Origin: Rhizobiales bacterium Ga0077537 | GTDB lineage: Bacteria; Pseudomonadota; Alphaproteobacteria; Rhizobiales; Hyphomicrobiaceae | DNA: 64,000 bases | Assembly (NCBI GenBank): GCA_001464955.1 | Contig: LNEM01000024.1 | Coordinates: forward strand, 231,184-295,183 | Direction of reading: 5' to 3' | Position numbers and translations under genes: made by a program | Shown: one piece after another, positions 54,902-63,903 of the stretch | Numbering within the stretch: the first letter of the stretch is position 1 | How the letters are laid out: each line of letters starts with the position of its first letter | Notes under the pieces: model-generated | The model's database searches: none | Told to the model about the DNA's origin: nothing | The model's input: the letters and a program-made list of their open reading frames with translations, nothing else

Positions 54902-55915
54902 TCAATCGTAGCGAAGCTCCGTCGCCTTGCCGCGAAAGATGTAATAGGCGAGCGCCGTATAGGCGAGAATGATGGGCAGAACCACCGCGACCCCGACGAG
55001 AATGATCAGCAGGCTCTCGGGCGCGCTGGCGGATTCGTAGATCGTGAGCCGCTCCGGCACGATGTAGGGATAGAAGGAATAGGCGAGCCCCGCGAACGCG
55101 ATGGCAAAGAGCGCCATGGTGGCGGCGAAGGGCAGCCAGTCCCAGCGCTTTGGGTCCGCACCCACATGCCCGAGCGCCATCCACAGCACCCCGAGCAGTG
55201 CCGCCGCCGTCAGCGGCAGCGGCGCCAGCAGGATGAACTCCGGCACCGAGAACCACTTGGCAAAGATCCGCGCCGAGACGAGCGGCGTCGCTATCGACAC
55301 GAGTGCCAGCCCCGCCGCCGCTCCGAGCAGGCAGGTCCGCGCCCAGCCCACGGCCGATGCCTGCAACTCGCCGTCGGTCTTGAAGATGATCCACGTCGCG
55401 CCGATCAGCGCATACCCGGCGACCACGCAGAGCGCCGTCACGAGCGCGAAGAGCACGTGCCACGTCGTCGCCTCGAGCCCCATGATGTAGAGCCCCAGCA
55501 TGTAGCCCTGCGACAAGGCCGTCATGAGCGAGCCGGCGACGAACGCCGCGTTCCAGAGCCGCTTCTTCTCGGCCGGCGCCTTGATGCGGAACTCGAAGGC
55601 GACACCCCGCAGGATGAGCCCCACCAGCATGATCGCGACCGGCAGGTAGAGCGCGGTGAGAATGAACCCGTGCGCGACCGGAAACGCGACGAGCAGAATG
55701 CCGATGCCGAGCACCAGCCACGTCTCGTTGGCGTCCCAGAACGGCCCAACTGAGGCGACCATCCGGTCCTGCTCGTCGGGCTCGGCGAACGGGAGGAGAA
55801 TGCCGACGCCGAGATCGAACCCGTCGAGAATGACGTAGAGCAGGATCGAGAGGCCGAGCAGCCCCGCGAAGATCAACGGCAGCGCGATCGCCGCGTCGTA
55901 GCCGAGGAAAGTCAT
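54902..55915 (-). CDS. cydB: Cytochrome bd-type ubiquinol oxidase subunit II
   Basis: 337 residues, about eight to nine membrane helices. DGFDLGVGILLPFAEPDEQ and GPFWDANETWLVLGIGILL near the N-terminus are the diagnostic CydB motifs. It supports subunit I in the haem-copper-independent quinol oxidase that lowers oxygen and resists cyanide/NO. It follows cydA by 15 bases. No cydX-like small ORF was found downstream, as expected for the CIO type. Confidence 0.96.
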   Translation of the reverse strand: MTFLGYDAAIALPLIFAGLLGLSILLYVILDGFDLGVGILLPFAEPDEQDRMVASVGPFWDANETWLVLGIGILLVAFPVAHGFILTALYLPVAIMLVGLILRGVAFEFRIKAPAEKKRLWNAAFVAGSLMTALSQGYMLGLYIMGLEATTWHVLFALVTALCVVAGYALIGATWIIFKTDGELQASAVGWARTCLLGAAAGLALVSIATPLVSARIFAKWFSVPEFILLAPLPLTAAALLGVLWMALGHVGADPKRWDWLPFAATMALFAIAFAGLAYSFYPYIVPERLTIYESASAPESLLIILVGVAVVLPIILAYTALAYYIFRGKATELRYD

Positions 55916-55930
55916 GTCAGTCCCTGCTCC

Positions 55931-57316
55931 TCAAGCCGATGCCGCGATGGCGTCCGGTGCGCCGCCGCGCCCCGGCACGTTCGAGCCGGTTTCGCTCTCG
56001 ACCCGCGACGCAGTCCGCGCGAGATAGAGGAGAACGCCGATGTAGGCAGCCAGCAGCGCCACATAGATCGCGAGATAGACGACCAGCGTCGCAGCCACCA
56101 TCGGCGCGGTCACCGGCCCGACCGCCTCGGCCGTGGTCAGCACGCCCTGCACCAGCCACGGCTGGCGGCCGATCTCGGTCGTGTACCATCCGGCGAGCGT
56201 CGCGACCCAGCCCGAGAACGTCATGGCGACGAGCAGCCGGAGCGGCCAGACCCCGAGCGTGTCGACCCCACGCCGCGCGATCAGGTACCCGATACCCCAC
56301 GATACCAAGAGCATCGCAAGCCCCACGCCGACCATGATGCGGAACGACCAGAAGACAGCCGCGACCGGCGGATGCTTCACCGTGCCGTCGGCGGCGACGA
56401 AATCATCGAGCCCTGGCACCACGCCGTCGGTGCTGTGCTTCAGGATCAGGCTGGCGCCGCCGGGAATGCCGATCTCGTAGTGGTTCTTGCGCTGCTGCTG
56501 ATCCGGAATGGCGAACAGCAGCAGCGGCACGTTCGCGCGCGTCTGCCAGTTCCCCTCCATCGCCGCCACCTTCTGCGGCTGATGCTCGAGCGTGTTGAGC
56601 CCATGCATGTCGCCGGCGAAGATCTGGATCGGGATCAGCACGGCACCCATGACAACGCCGGTCTTGAGCGTGAGCCGCGCGCTGCCGCCACGATCGCCCG
56701 CGAGCAACCGGAACGCCGAGATGCCGGCGACCAGGAACGCCACCGTCAGCCCGCTCGCGAGCAGCATGTGGACGAGCCGGTAGGGCATCGACGGGTTGAA
56801 GATGATCGCCCACCAGTCGGTCGCGTGGACGACGCCGTCGCGAAGTTCGTACCCGGCCGGCGTGTGCATCCACGAATTGAGGACGAGGATCCAGAAGGCG
56901 CTCATGGTGGTGCCGAAGGCGACGAGGAACGTCGCTGCGGTGTGCGCCCAGTTCGGCACGCGCGAGGCCCCGAACAGCATGATGCCGATGAACACCGCCT
57001 CGAGGAAGAAGGCGGTGAGCACTTCGTAGGCGAGCAGCGGACCGGCCACGTTGCCGACGCGCTCCATGAAGCCCGGCCAGTTGGTGCCGAACTGGAAGCT
57101 CATCGTGATACCGGAGACGACGCCGAGCGCGAACGAGAGCGCGAACACCTTGACCCAGAACCGGTAGGCCGCGATCCATCGCGCGTCACCCGTGGTGGTG
57201 TGTTTGATCTTGAAGAACAGCAAAAGCCACGCCAGCGCGATGGTGATGGTCGGGAACAGAATGTGAAACGAGATGTTCGCGCCGAACTGGATGCGCGACA
57301 GCATAAGGGCGTCCAC
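55931..57316 (-). CDS. cydA: Cytochrome bd-type ubiquinol oxidase subunit I (CIO type)
   Basis: 461 residues from GTG 57316, chosen because AAGGAGGAG lies seven to ten bases ahead; ATG 57304 would leave a 19-base gap. RIQFGANISFHILFPTITIA with the haem His, the GRQPW motif (GWYTTEIGRQPWLVQGVL) and a short Q-loop mark the cyanide-insensitive (CIO) branch. It transfers electrons from quinol to oxygen at haems b and d in the inner membrane. Operon with cydB. Confidence 0.96.
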   Translation of the reverse strand: MDALMLSRIQFGANISFHILFPTITIALAWLLLFFKIKHTTTGDARWIAAYRFWVKVFALSFALGVVSGITMSFQFGTNWPGFMERVGNVAGPLLAYEVLTAFFLEAVFIGIMLFGASRVPNWAHTAATFLVAFGTTMSAFWILVLNSWMHTPAGYELRDGVVHATDWWAIIFNPSMPYRLVHMLLASGLTVAFLVAGISAFRLLAGDRGGSARLTLKTGVVMGAVLIPIQIFAGDMHGLNTLEHQPQKVAAMEGNWQTRANVPLLLFAIPDQQQRKNHYEIGIPGGASLILKHSTDGVVPGLDDFVAADGTVKHPPVAAVFWSFRIMVGVGLAMLLVSWGIGYLIARRGVDTLGVWPLRLLVAMTFSGWVATLAGWYTTEIGRQPWLVQGVLTTAEAVGPVTAPMVAATLVVYLAIYVALLAAYIGVLLYLARTASRVESETGSNVPGRGGAPDAIAASA

Positions 57317-57661
57317 GGGCCACTCCTCCTTCGTGTGCTACTCGCACATGGGGACGTTGCCGCGCGCCGGTTAGATCTTGCGCCCAAATGTCCGAGGAGG
57401 GGCGGAAAAAGGCCTTTGGCCGCAGTTTGATAGGAACCGCCGAACGCGGTAAGGGCGGAGATCCGGTGGCCAGAGCACGGTTGCGAGATGAATCAAGATG
57501 CCTCGGCGGACGCTTGCCTGAAGCGATCGTCATGCTACACAGATGTTGCATTGCGAAGGTACGCATGACGCGTTCGGCTGGCTGGCTTTGTGCCGTTTGG
57601 CCATCCGAATAAGGGTGCGCACGCCCAAGTACGCCCGGTCAATTGCCAGGACGAGCCGTCC
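57317..57661. other. Intergenic region between cydA and the TPR gene
   Basis: 345 bases between divergent genes, so it should hold both promoters. No FNR-box (TTGAT-N4-ATCAA) was recognised. The in-frame extension of the TPR gene to 57590 (MPFGHPNK...) has no ribosome site and no signal-peptide character, so it is left out. Nothing else is visible. Confidence 0.6.
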
Positions 57662-59041
57662 ATGAGATCAGCCCCTATGATCGATCGGATTTGGACCAGA
57701 AGCTTCGCGGTCGCAGTTTGCGTCGGCCTTGCCATTGGCGCCCAGACCACGATGGTCGAGGCTACCACGCCCAGGAACATCGAACGCTGCGTGAATGCCA
57801 AGAACACCTATTCACCGGACGTCGCGATCAAGGCATGCACGGCGGCCATCAAGTCCGGGGCCTGGCGAGGCAAGAAGCTGGCGTGGGCTTATATTGGGCG
57901 CGGCAATGCGCAGTATCGCAACAAGAGTTTCGAGCAGTCAATTCTGGACTATAGCGAAGCAATTCGCCTTGATCCTAGTCTTGCGTCCGCGTTCTACGCA
58001 CGCGGAAACGCTCACCGCGAACTCAAAGATCCTCATCGCGCCATCGCCGACTTCGACCAAGCGATCCGCCTCGATCCAAGGAATGCAGCAGCCTTCATCG
58101 GCCGCGGAAACGCCTATCACGACAAGAAGGATTTCGACCGCGCCATCGCCGATTACGACCGTGCGATCCGCATCGATCCAAATGACGCGTTGGCCTTCAA
58201 CAATCGAGGAAACTCGCATCGTAGCAAAAAGTACCTCGATCGCGCCATCGCCGACTTCGATCAGGCGATACGGATCAATCCGAACTACGCCCTGGCTTTC
58301 CGAAACAGAGCCGACGCCCATCACGACAAGAAGGACTTCGATCGCGCCATCGCCGACTTCGACAAGGCACTTCAGATTGATCCGAACCTCGAAGCGGCCG
58401 CTAACAATCGCGCTATCGCCTATCGCGACAGGAAGCTTCTTGATGACGCCATTGCCGCCTTCGACAGCGCGATCCGTCTCGATCCGAGCAACGCATTGGC
58501 CTTCACCAACCGTGGTATCGCCTATGCCGACAAAAAGGACGTCGATCGCGCCGTCGCCGACTTCGAGAAGGCGATACGATTGAACCCGGCCGATTCACAG
58601 GCCCTGTTAGCGCTAGGAAGCTTGAAGGTTAGGAAAAAAGAATACGACGCCGCCCTGGCTCACCTCGACGCGGCGATCAATCACGACCCCACTAATTCCA
58701 CGGCTTTAAACAATCGGTGCTGGACCAGAGCCCTCTTGAATCGTGACCTCGAGAAAGCACGCGCCGACTGCGATGAGTCGCTTCGACTGAAGCCCTTCAA
58801 CATGCACACCCACGACAGCCGCGGCCTCGTCCACCTGAGATTGGGCAATGTCGATCAGGCGCTGGCCGACTACGACCTCGCCGTGCAACTGGTCCCGACC
58901 GAGGCCCACCCGCGCTTCGGCCGAGGCATCGCCAGGCTCCGGAAAGGCGACCGGACCGGCGGTGAAGCCGACATCGCCGCCGCGATCGCCATGCAGCCCG
59001 GTATCGCGGCCGAGTACGCGGACTTCGGCATCGTCCCCTGA
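57662..59041 (+). CDS. Secreted TPR-repeat protein
   Basis: 459 residues from ATG 57662 (ATG 57677 is an alternative). Signal peptide about 10-34 (FAVAVCVGLAIGAQTTMVEA) and around eleven TPR units, most reading like AIADFDQAIRLDPRNA-AFxGRGNAYHDKKDFDR. The central five or six units are very alike even at DNA level (repeated cgcgccatcgccgacttcga), showing recent duplication. A periplasmic protein-protein interaction scaffold; the partner is unknown. A GC-rich hairpin follows its stop. Confidence 0.9.
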   Translation: MRSAPMIDRIWTRSFAVAVCVGLAIGAQTTMVEATTPRNIERCVNAKNTYSPDVAIKACTAAIKSGAWRGKKLAWAYIGRGNAQYRNKSFEQSILDYSEAIRLDPSLASAFYARGNAHRELKDPHRAIADFDQAIRLDPRNAAAFIGRGNAYHDKKDFDRAIADYDRAIRIDPNDALAFNNRGNSHRSKKYLDRAIADFDQAIRINPNYALAFRNRADAHHDKKDFDRAIADFDKALQIDPNLEAAANNRAIAYRDRKLLDDAIAAFDSAIRLDPSNALAFTNRGIAYADKKDVDRAVADFEKAIRLNPADSQALLALGSLKVRKKEYDAALAHLDAAINHDPTNSTALNNRCWTRALLNRDLEKARADCDESLRLKPFNMHTHDSRGLVHLRLGNVDQALADYDLAVQLVPTEAHPRFGRGIARLRKGDRTGGEADIAAAIAMQPGIAAEYADFGIVP

Positions 59042-59064
59042 TCCCTACCGTATGGACTTGAACG

Positions 59065-59090
59065 GGCCGGCCTTCCCAGCGCGGCCGGCC
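59065..59090 (+). terminator. Hairpin after the TPR gene
   Basis: GGCCGGCC at 59065-59072 pairs with GGCCGGCC at 59083-59090 across a 10-base loop, 24 bases after the TPR stop. No T-run follows, so it may be a weak or factor-assisted terminator. Confidence 0.4.
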
Positions 59091-59091
59091 G

Positions 59092-59120
59092 TTGACATTC
59101 GCGCGCCGCGTTCGTAGGTG
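59092..59120 (+). promoter_or_regulatory. Possible promoter of the chrBA operon
   Basis: Perfect -35 TTGACA at 59092-59097, 17-base spacer, poor -10 TAGGTG at 59115-59120, about 90 bases before the chrB start. The weak -10 would suit a regulated promoter; ChrB-type proteins can act as chromate-responsive regulators. Confidence 0.35.
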
Positions 59121-59207
59121 TCTGATCACAGGGGTTCCGCGACGACCTCGTGAGGCGCCAGCCTGATGATCGCGTCCATCAACCTTCAATCGAAGGGAGG
59201 ACGCTCC

Positions 59208-60026
59208 ATGCCGTCTCCGAACGAAATCTCTGTCTCCACATGCGCGCGACTTGTCGGTTTGCCGGGCAGCCCGGCTCTTGTCGATGTCCGTACCGATGAG
59301 GATTACAACGCCGATCCTCGCCTGATCCCCGGATCCATCCGCCGTGATTTCAAGCTCGTGGCGTCATGGGCGCACGAGTTTACTGGCCGCTCTGTCATCG
59401 TGGCGTGTCAAAAAGGCCTGAAGCTCAGTCATGGCAGCGCGGCGTGGTTGCGCCACGAGGGGATCATCGCCGAGACCCTCGAAGGCGGCTTCGAGGCATG
59501 GTGCAGTGCGGGGCAACCATTGGTGAAGACCGACAAGCTGCCATCACGCGATGACAAGGGCCGGACCGTCTGGGTGACGCGATCACGCCCGAAAGTCGAT
59601 CGCATCGCCTGTCCCTGGCTCATCCGGCGCTTTGTCGACCCGGGCGCGGTCTTTCTGTTCGTGGCGCCCTCGGAAGTTCCCGCCGTCGCCGATCGGTTCG
59701 CGGCAACGCCCTTCGACATCGACGACGTATTCTGGTCGCACCGCGGCGAGCGATGCACGTTCGACACGATGCTGGATGAGTTCGCCCTGGACACGAAACC
59801 ATTGCGCCAACTGGCGGACATCGTCCGCGGCGCGGACACCGCGCGGCTCGACCTGGCGCCGCAATCGGCTGGATTGCTGGCCGTATCACTCGGCTATTCG
59901 CGCATGTATCGTGACGATCTCGAACAGCTGTCGGCCGCCATGACCGTTTATGACGGTCTCTATCGCTGGTGTCGCGACGCGACGGAGGAAGCCCACAACT
60001 GGCCCTCTCCGAAGCCCGTCATCTGA
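59208..60026 (+). CDS. chrB: Chromate resistance protein ChrB (rhodanese plus ChrB domain)
   Basis: 272 residues from ATG 59208 (GGGAGGA upstream). N-terminal rhodanese-like domain with ALVDVRTDEDYNADPRLIPG and active-site Cys in VACQKGLKLSHGSA; C-terminal ChrB domain with RPKVDRIACPWLIRRFVDPG, and RYSRMY-like LGYSRMYRDDLEQL near the end. In Ochrobactrum and relatives ChrB is a chromate-sensing activator of chrA. ATG of chrA lies 10 bases after its stop. Confidence 0.93.
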   Translation: MPSPNEISVSTCARLVGLPGSPALVDVRTDEDYNADPRLIPGSIRRDFKLVASWAHEFTGRSVIVACQKGLKLSHGSAAWLRHEGIIAETLEGGFEAWCSAGQPLVKTDKLPSRDDKGRTVWVTRSRPKVDRIACPWLIRRFVDPGAVFLFVAPSEVPAVADRFAATPFDIDDVFWSHRGERCTFDTMLDEFALDTKPLRQLADIVRGADTARLDLAPQSAGLLAVSLGYSRMYRDDLEQLSAAMTVYDGLYRWCRDATEEAHNWPSPKPVI

Positions 60027-60036
60027 GGACGCGAAC

Positions 60037-61365
60037 ATGATTGGTCCCGTGATCACGGACGCGCGCAATGCCGATGCGGCAGAAATCGTAACGTTCCCCG
60101 AGGCACTGCGCACGTGGACGAAGATCGGCCTGCTGAGCTTCGGTGGGCCGACAGCGCAGATCGCCCTCATGCATCGCGTCATCGTCGACGAGAAGCAATG
60201 GCTGAGCGAACAGCAATTCCTGAATGCGCTCAGCTTCTGCATGTTGCTCCCCGGTCCGGAAGCCATGCAGCTCGCGACCTACTCCGGCTGGCGGCTGCAC
60301 GGCCTCAAGGGCGGCCTCGCGGCCGGGCTCCTGTTCGTGCTGCCGGGCGCGTTCGTCGTACTCGCGCTGTCGATGATCTACGCCGCGTTCGGCAATGTGC
60401 CCGTCATCGAGGCCATCTTCTTCGGCATCAAGGCGGCCGTGCTGGTCATCGTGATCGAGGCTCTCCTGAAGATCTCGAAGCGGGCGTTGAAGCTCACCGA
60501 GCACTGGATCATCGCCGCGCTCTCGTTCGTGGCGATCTTCTTCCTCGGCGCATCGTTTCCGCTGATCGTCCTCGCGGCCGCGCTCTTCGGCTATGTCCGC
60601 ATTTCGACCACTGACGCCGCCAAGGTCGCGTCGAGCGGGCCGCCCCTGATCGCCAACAGCGCGACGCTCCGCACGATCGCCGTCTGGCTTGTGATCTGGG
60701 CCGCTCCCCTGCTGGCGCTGGCCGCCCTGCTCGGGCGCGACCATGTCGTGACGCAGTTGAGCCTGTTCTTCTCCAAACTGGCGGTCGTGACCTTCGGTGG
60801 CGCCTATGCCGTTCTCGCCTACATGGGCCAGGACGTCGTCGCCCACTATGGCTGGCTCGAAGCAGGCCAGATGATGGATGGCCTGGGGCTGGCCGAGACC
60901 ACACCGGGGCCGCTGATCCTGGTGACCGAGTTCGTCGGCTATCTCGCCGCCTATCGCAATGGCGGCGGATCGCCGGTCGTCATGGGGCTGCTCGGTGCGT
61001 TCGTCGCGCTGTGGGCAACCTTCGTTCCCTGCTTCCTCTGGATCTTCGCAGGCGCGCCGTACATCGAGTGGATTACCGGCCAGCCGCGCCTGAAGTCGGC
61101 GCTGACCGCGATCACCGCCGCTGTCGTCGGCGTGATCCTGAATCTCGCCGTCTGGTTCGGCCTGCATGTGTTCTTCGGCAAGGTCTCACTGCTCGAGATC
61201 TGGCCGCTGAAGCTCTGGACGCCGGACGTCGCAACGTTCGACTGGCGTGTCCTCCTTCTCGCAGCGATCAGCGGCATCCTGCTGCTTCGCCTGCATTGGG
61301 GCATCCCGGCGGTGCTTGCCGTCGCGTCTGCGCTGGCACTTCTGCTCCGGCAAGCGGGACCCTGA
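60037..61365 (+). CDS. chrA: Chromate efflux transporter ChrA
   Basis: 442 residues from ATG 60037; the in-frame start at 59950 lies within chrB. Two homologous CHR halves: TKIGLLSFGGPTAQIALMHR with FCMLLPGPEAMQLATYSGW, and SKLAVVTFGGAYAVLAYMGQ with LGLAETTPGPLILVTEFVGY. About ten membrane helices. It exports chromate from the cytoplasm; long-chain (two-domain) ChrA family. Confidence 0.96.
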   Translation: MIGPVITDARNADAAEIVTFPEALRTWTKIGLLSFGGPTAQIALMHRVIVDEKQWLSEQQFLNALSFCMLLPGPEAMQLATYSGWRLHGLKGGLAAGLLFVLPGAFVVLALSMIYAAFGNVPVIEAIFFGIKAAVLVIVIEALLKISKRALKLTEHWIIAALSFVAIFFLGASFPLIVLAAALFGYVRISTTDAAKVASSGPPLIANSATLRTIAVWLVIWAAPLLALAALLGRDHVVTQLSLFFSKLAVVTFGGAYAVLAYMGQDVVAHYGWLEAGQMMDGLGLAETTPGPLILVTEFVGYLAAYRNGGGSPVVMGLLGAFVALWATFVPCFLWIFAGAPYIEWITGQPRLKSALTAITAAVVGVILNLAVWFGLHVFFGKVSLLEIWPLKLWTPDVATFDWRVLLLAAISGILLLRLHWGIPAVLAVASALALLLRQAGP

Positions 61366-61422
61366 CGCAAAGTCAGGTGGGAAGAAATCTGGTCGGCCGG
61401 CGGCGGGTGCCGGTCGCCGCGC

Positions 61423-62460
61423 TCACGGCGTCGGCAGACCGGGCGCGAGCAACCCCGCGCTCTTGAGGTCCGACCAGAACGCGGCCGGGATCGGGGTGCT
61501 GTGCGCCTTCACGTTGGCCGCCACCTCGTGGGCTGCGGTGGCGCCGAGGACGGCCGACTTCACGCTCGGCTCGGCGAGCACGAACTGGATCGCGGCGGCG
61601 TTGAGGGGCACCTGATGGGCCGCCGCGATCTCCTCGATGCGGACGAGGCGTGCCATGACGTCGGCCGGCGGCGGGAAGTAGTTGAAGGTGGCCGACGCCG
61701 ACTTCGAGCCGAGCGCCAGCAGGCCGGAATTGAACACGGCGGCAAGCAGCAGCCCGACGCCGCGCTTGCGACAAAGCTCGATGAAGTCGAGCGTCTCGGG
61801 CGTGTGCGTCAGCAGCGTATACTGGCCGGCCATCATGATGCAGTCGAAGTCGCCGGCCTCCACGAAGCGGCGGCACCACCGCGTGTCGTTGATGCCGGCG
61901 CCGATGGCTTTCAGGTCGCCCGCGCGGCGCAACTCGTCGAGCGCCTTGTAGGCGCCCTCCAAGGCGGCCTTGAAGTAGGGCTCGGCGGCAGCGTCGGAGC
62001 CGTGCGTGAAGGCGTCGACATCGTGGATGAAAGCGATATCGATCCGTGAGACGCCCATGCGCAGATACGAGTGCTCGAGCGAGCGCATGACGCCGTCGTA
62101 GCTGTAGTCGTAGCGCGGAAACATGGGCAGGCCGCCGACGCGGAGGCCCGTCGTGTCATCGGACGCGCGCAGCGGGCGCATGACGCGGCCGATCTTGGTC
62201 GAGAGCACGTACTCGGACGCCGGCGCCGACTGCAGGAAGCGCCCCACACGCAGCTCGCTCCGGCCATAGCCGTAAAAGGGCGAGGTGTCGTAGTAGCGGC
62301 CGCCACCGGTCCAGAGCGCCGCCATCGCCGCGTGTGCGTCGTCGTCGCTGATCTGGAAGCGGAAGTTGCCGATCGGCGCCCCGCCGAAGCCGATCTCCGT
62401 GACGGCAAGGCCGGCCTTGCCGACGGCGCGGGTGGGGAGCGTGGTGGTGGGCATGGGCAT
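61423..62460 (-). CDS. Aldo/keto reductase
   Basis: 345 residues. TIM-barrel NADPH-dependent enzyme: GFGGAPIGNFR at the N-terminus, catalytic tetrad candidates in YYDTSPFYGYGRSE (Asp and Tyr), LSTKIGRVM (Lys) and IDIAFIHDVDAF (His). The layout resembles the D-threo-aldose 1-dehydrogenase/pyridoxal dehydrogenase group. It converges on chrA. Substrate not predictable. Confidence 0.92.
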   Translation of the reverse strand: MPMPTTTLPTRAVGKAGLAVTEIGFGGAPIGNFRFQISDDDAHAAMAALWTGGGRYYDTSPFYGYGRSELRVGRFLQSAPASEYVLSTKIGRVMRPLRASDDTTGLRVGGLPMFPRYDYSYDGVMRSLEHSYLRMGVSRIDIAFIHDVDAFTHGSDAAAEPYFKAALEGAYKALDELRRAGDLKAIGAGINDTRWCRRFVEAGDFDCIMMAGQYTLLTHTPETLDFIELCRKRGVGLLLAAVFNSGLLALGSKSASATFNYFPPPADVMARLVRIEEIAAAHQVPLNAAAIQFVLAEPSVKSAVLGATAAHEVAANVKAHSTPIPAAFWSDLKSAGLLAPGLPTP

Positions 62461-62933
62461 TGGTTCCGGTGGGATGAGAGGCGTCGGCGGTGTCCCGTGG
62501 ACGGCCGCAACCGATCATCTCAGGCGGACGTGGTGGAGGGCAAGGGATACGCGGATGGCCCGGGGCCGGGGCGCGGGGTCGCTGATGGACCCGCAGCCGT
62601 CATCAGCGGCCACTGGAGTCCCCTCTCCCCACCACTGTCACCCTCGGGCTAGCCCCGAGGACCCCTCGTGCGGCAGGTTCGGTGGGGTGCGATGAGGCGA
62701 CAAGCCGACATGCCGCGCGAGCAGCGACCAGCCGTAGTGAAGATCGCTCCTTATACAATTGAAGACATTGACATACTTGCTTGCGACACTTTGCGTCTGC
62801 GCGTCGAACAAGTCCGCTTGGAGACGATGAACTGCCAAAAAAGGGAAGCGTCAGATCGGAGATGCTATCCGAGAACGCCCAGGCACGACCGACCCAATTT
62901 CAATAGACTGGATTAGGCGAATGGGAGTTGCCC
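62461..62933. other. Intergenic boundary region with a GC hairpin and falling GC content
   Basis: 473 bases. The first ~240 are GC-rich and include the repeat at 62642-62660; from about 62740 on, GC falls sharply and stays low to the window end, which marks the border of an acquired segment. No credible gene: short ORFs here lack ribosome sites and family features. Confidence 0.6.
62642..62660. repeat. GC-rich inverted repeat
   Basis: CCTCGGG-CTAGC-CCCGAGG, a 7-bp stem inside the stretch TGTCACCCTCGGGCTAGCCC, of the type common as dispersed intergenic repeats in alphaproteobacteria. It lies at the edge of the low-GC segment. Confidence 0.5.
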
Positions 62934-63903
62934 TTAATGGCTTGACGAGCCGCCGCCTGCGAGCTTCGATATTGCTTGTATGATATTCAGAGAGCCATCT
63001 TGCTGCCCCGGGCTTCCGCCCTTTGTATAACTAGTTTCTTGCGGGGCGTAGATGCACGCAGCAGCGTGAGTGAGTACGATATCACGATTTTGTTCGCTGC
63101 CAGCCGCATCCGCCAGTGCTTTAAAAGTGAGCAGCGCGTTTTGCCGATGCTTGTTTACAATTGCATTGTGCATGTGACCAAGGAAGTTCCTCGCACAGAG
63201 CAGTAGCATATATGCAATCACCACGAAGATGAGCACCTTGCTAATGCCAAGCTGCACCGTATCGTAAGTGCTTTCCGGCTTAATCCATGGCAGCTTGTGC
63301 AATACCCCTGTAGCCAAAGCATAAATACCCAACCCAATCGCTGTTTTGATGGTCCAGCCGCGCCAATCCTTTGCGGCCTTTTCATGCTTCGCGCTTTCCT
63401 CTGCAAAATAACTGGCTTGTTGTGCCACTCCAGTCTCTGCGGCTACTTTGCGCACATCTTCAAGAATGGCTGATGCCTCGGATTGGCGTTGCGCAAGTTG
63501 CGCCGTCAGCTCATCAGCTTTGTCATTGGCCCGTTGTATGGCAGCGCGAAATTGCTGCTCCAAGCCTGTCACATCGCGCTGCAACGATGCCGCATAGGAA
63601 ATGTGCGGCTCAAGCTGATTGAAGACTTGTTGATATTGGCCGCTGACAGCGGCTATAGCCGCTGCGTGCGCGTTGCTAGGGCTCTCTTGTTTTGGGGAGA
63701 ACGATTGAACGGCGGCCAGCGTCTGGTGGAACGCCTCCGCAGCCCCTTTCATTGCAATGACATGACGCTCCGGTAGTCTGTCGAGAAATTCCAGCGGGAA
63801 TTGTCTGAACAGGTCGATAACTCGCGCGGCCTCCGGCACCACGTCCTTGAAGTGAAAATCGCGTCCTAGCTCGGCTTCTCGCGCCAGAGAAGTGGCATCG
63901 AAA
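62934..63903 (-). pseudogene. Accessory coiled-coil membrane protein, 5' end cut by an IS3 element
   Basis: At least 322 codons, open from the IS border at 63903 to TAA 62934. No ATG starts the frame; the first possible start is GTG 63842, but the protein-like sequence continues upstream (FDATSLAREAELGRDFHFKD) right to the insertion. Order of parts: a helical N-terminus (VPEAARVIDLFRQFPLEFLD), a coiled coil near FRAAIQRANDKADELTAQLA, a conserved-looking stretch (SAILEDVRKVAAETGVAQQA), two membrane helices (IKTAIGLGIYALATGVLH and ISKVLIFVVIAYMLLLCA) and a C-terminal cytoplasmic domain with IVNKHRQNALLTFKALADAA. GC is well below the genome. Function unknown; such proteins occur in variable accessory regions. 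Confidence 0.65.

Noticed and set aside
57960..58620. DNA repeat array resembling CRISPR
   Set aside because: The repeats are in frame, about 102 bases long and encode TPR units; no constant repeat/variable spacer pattern.
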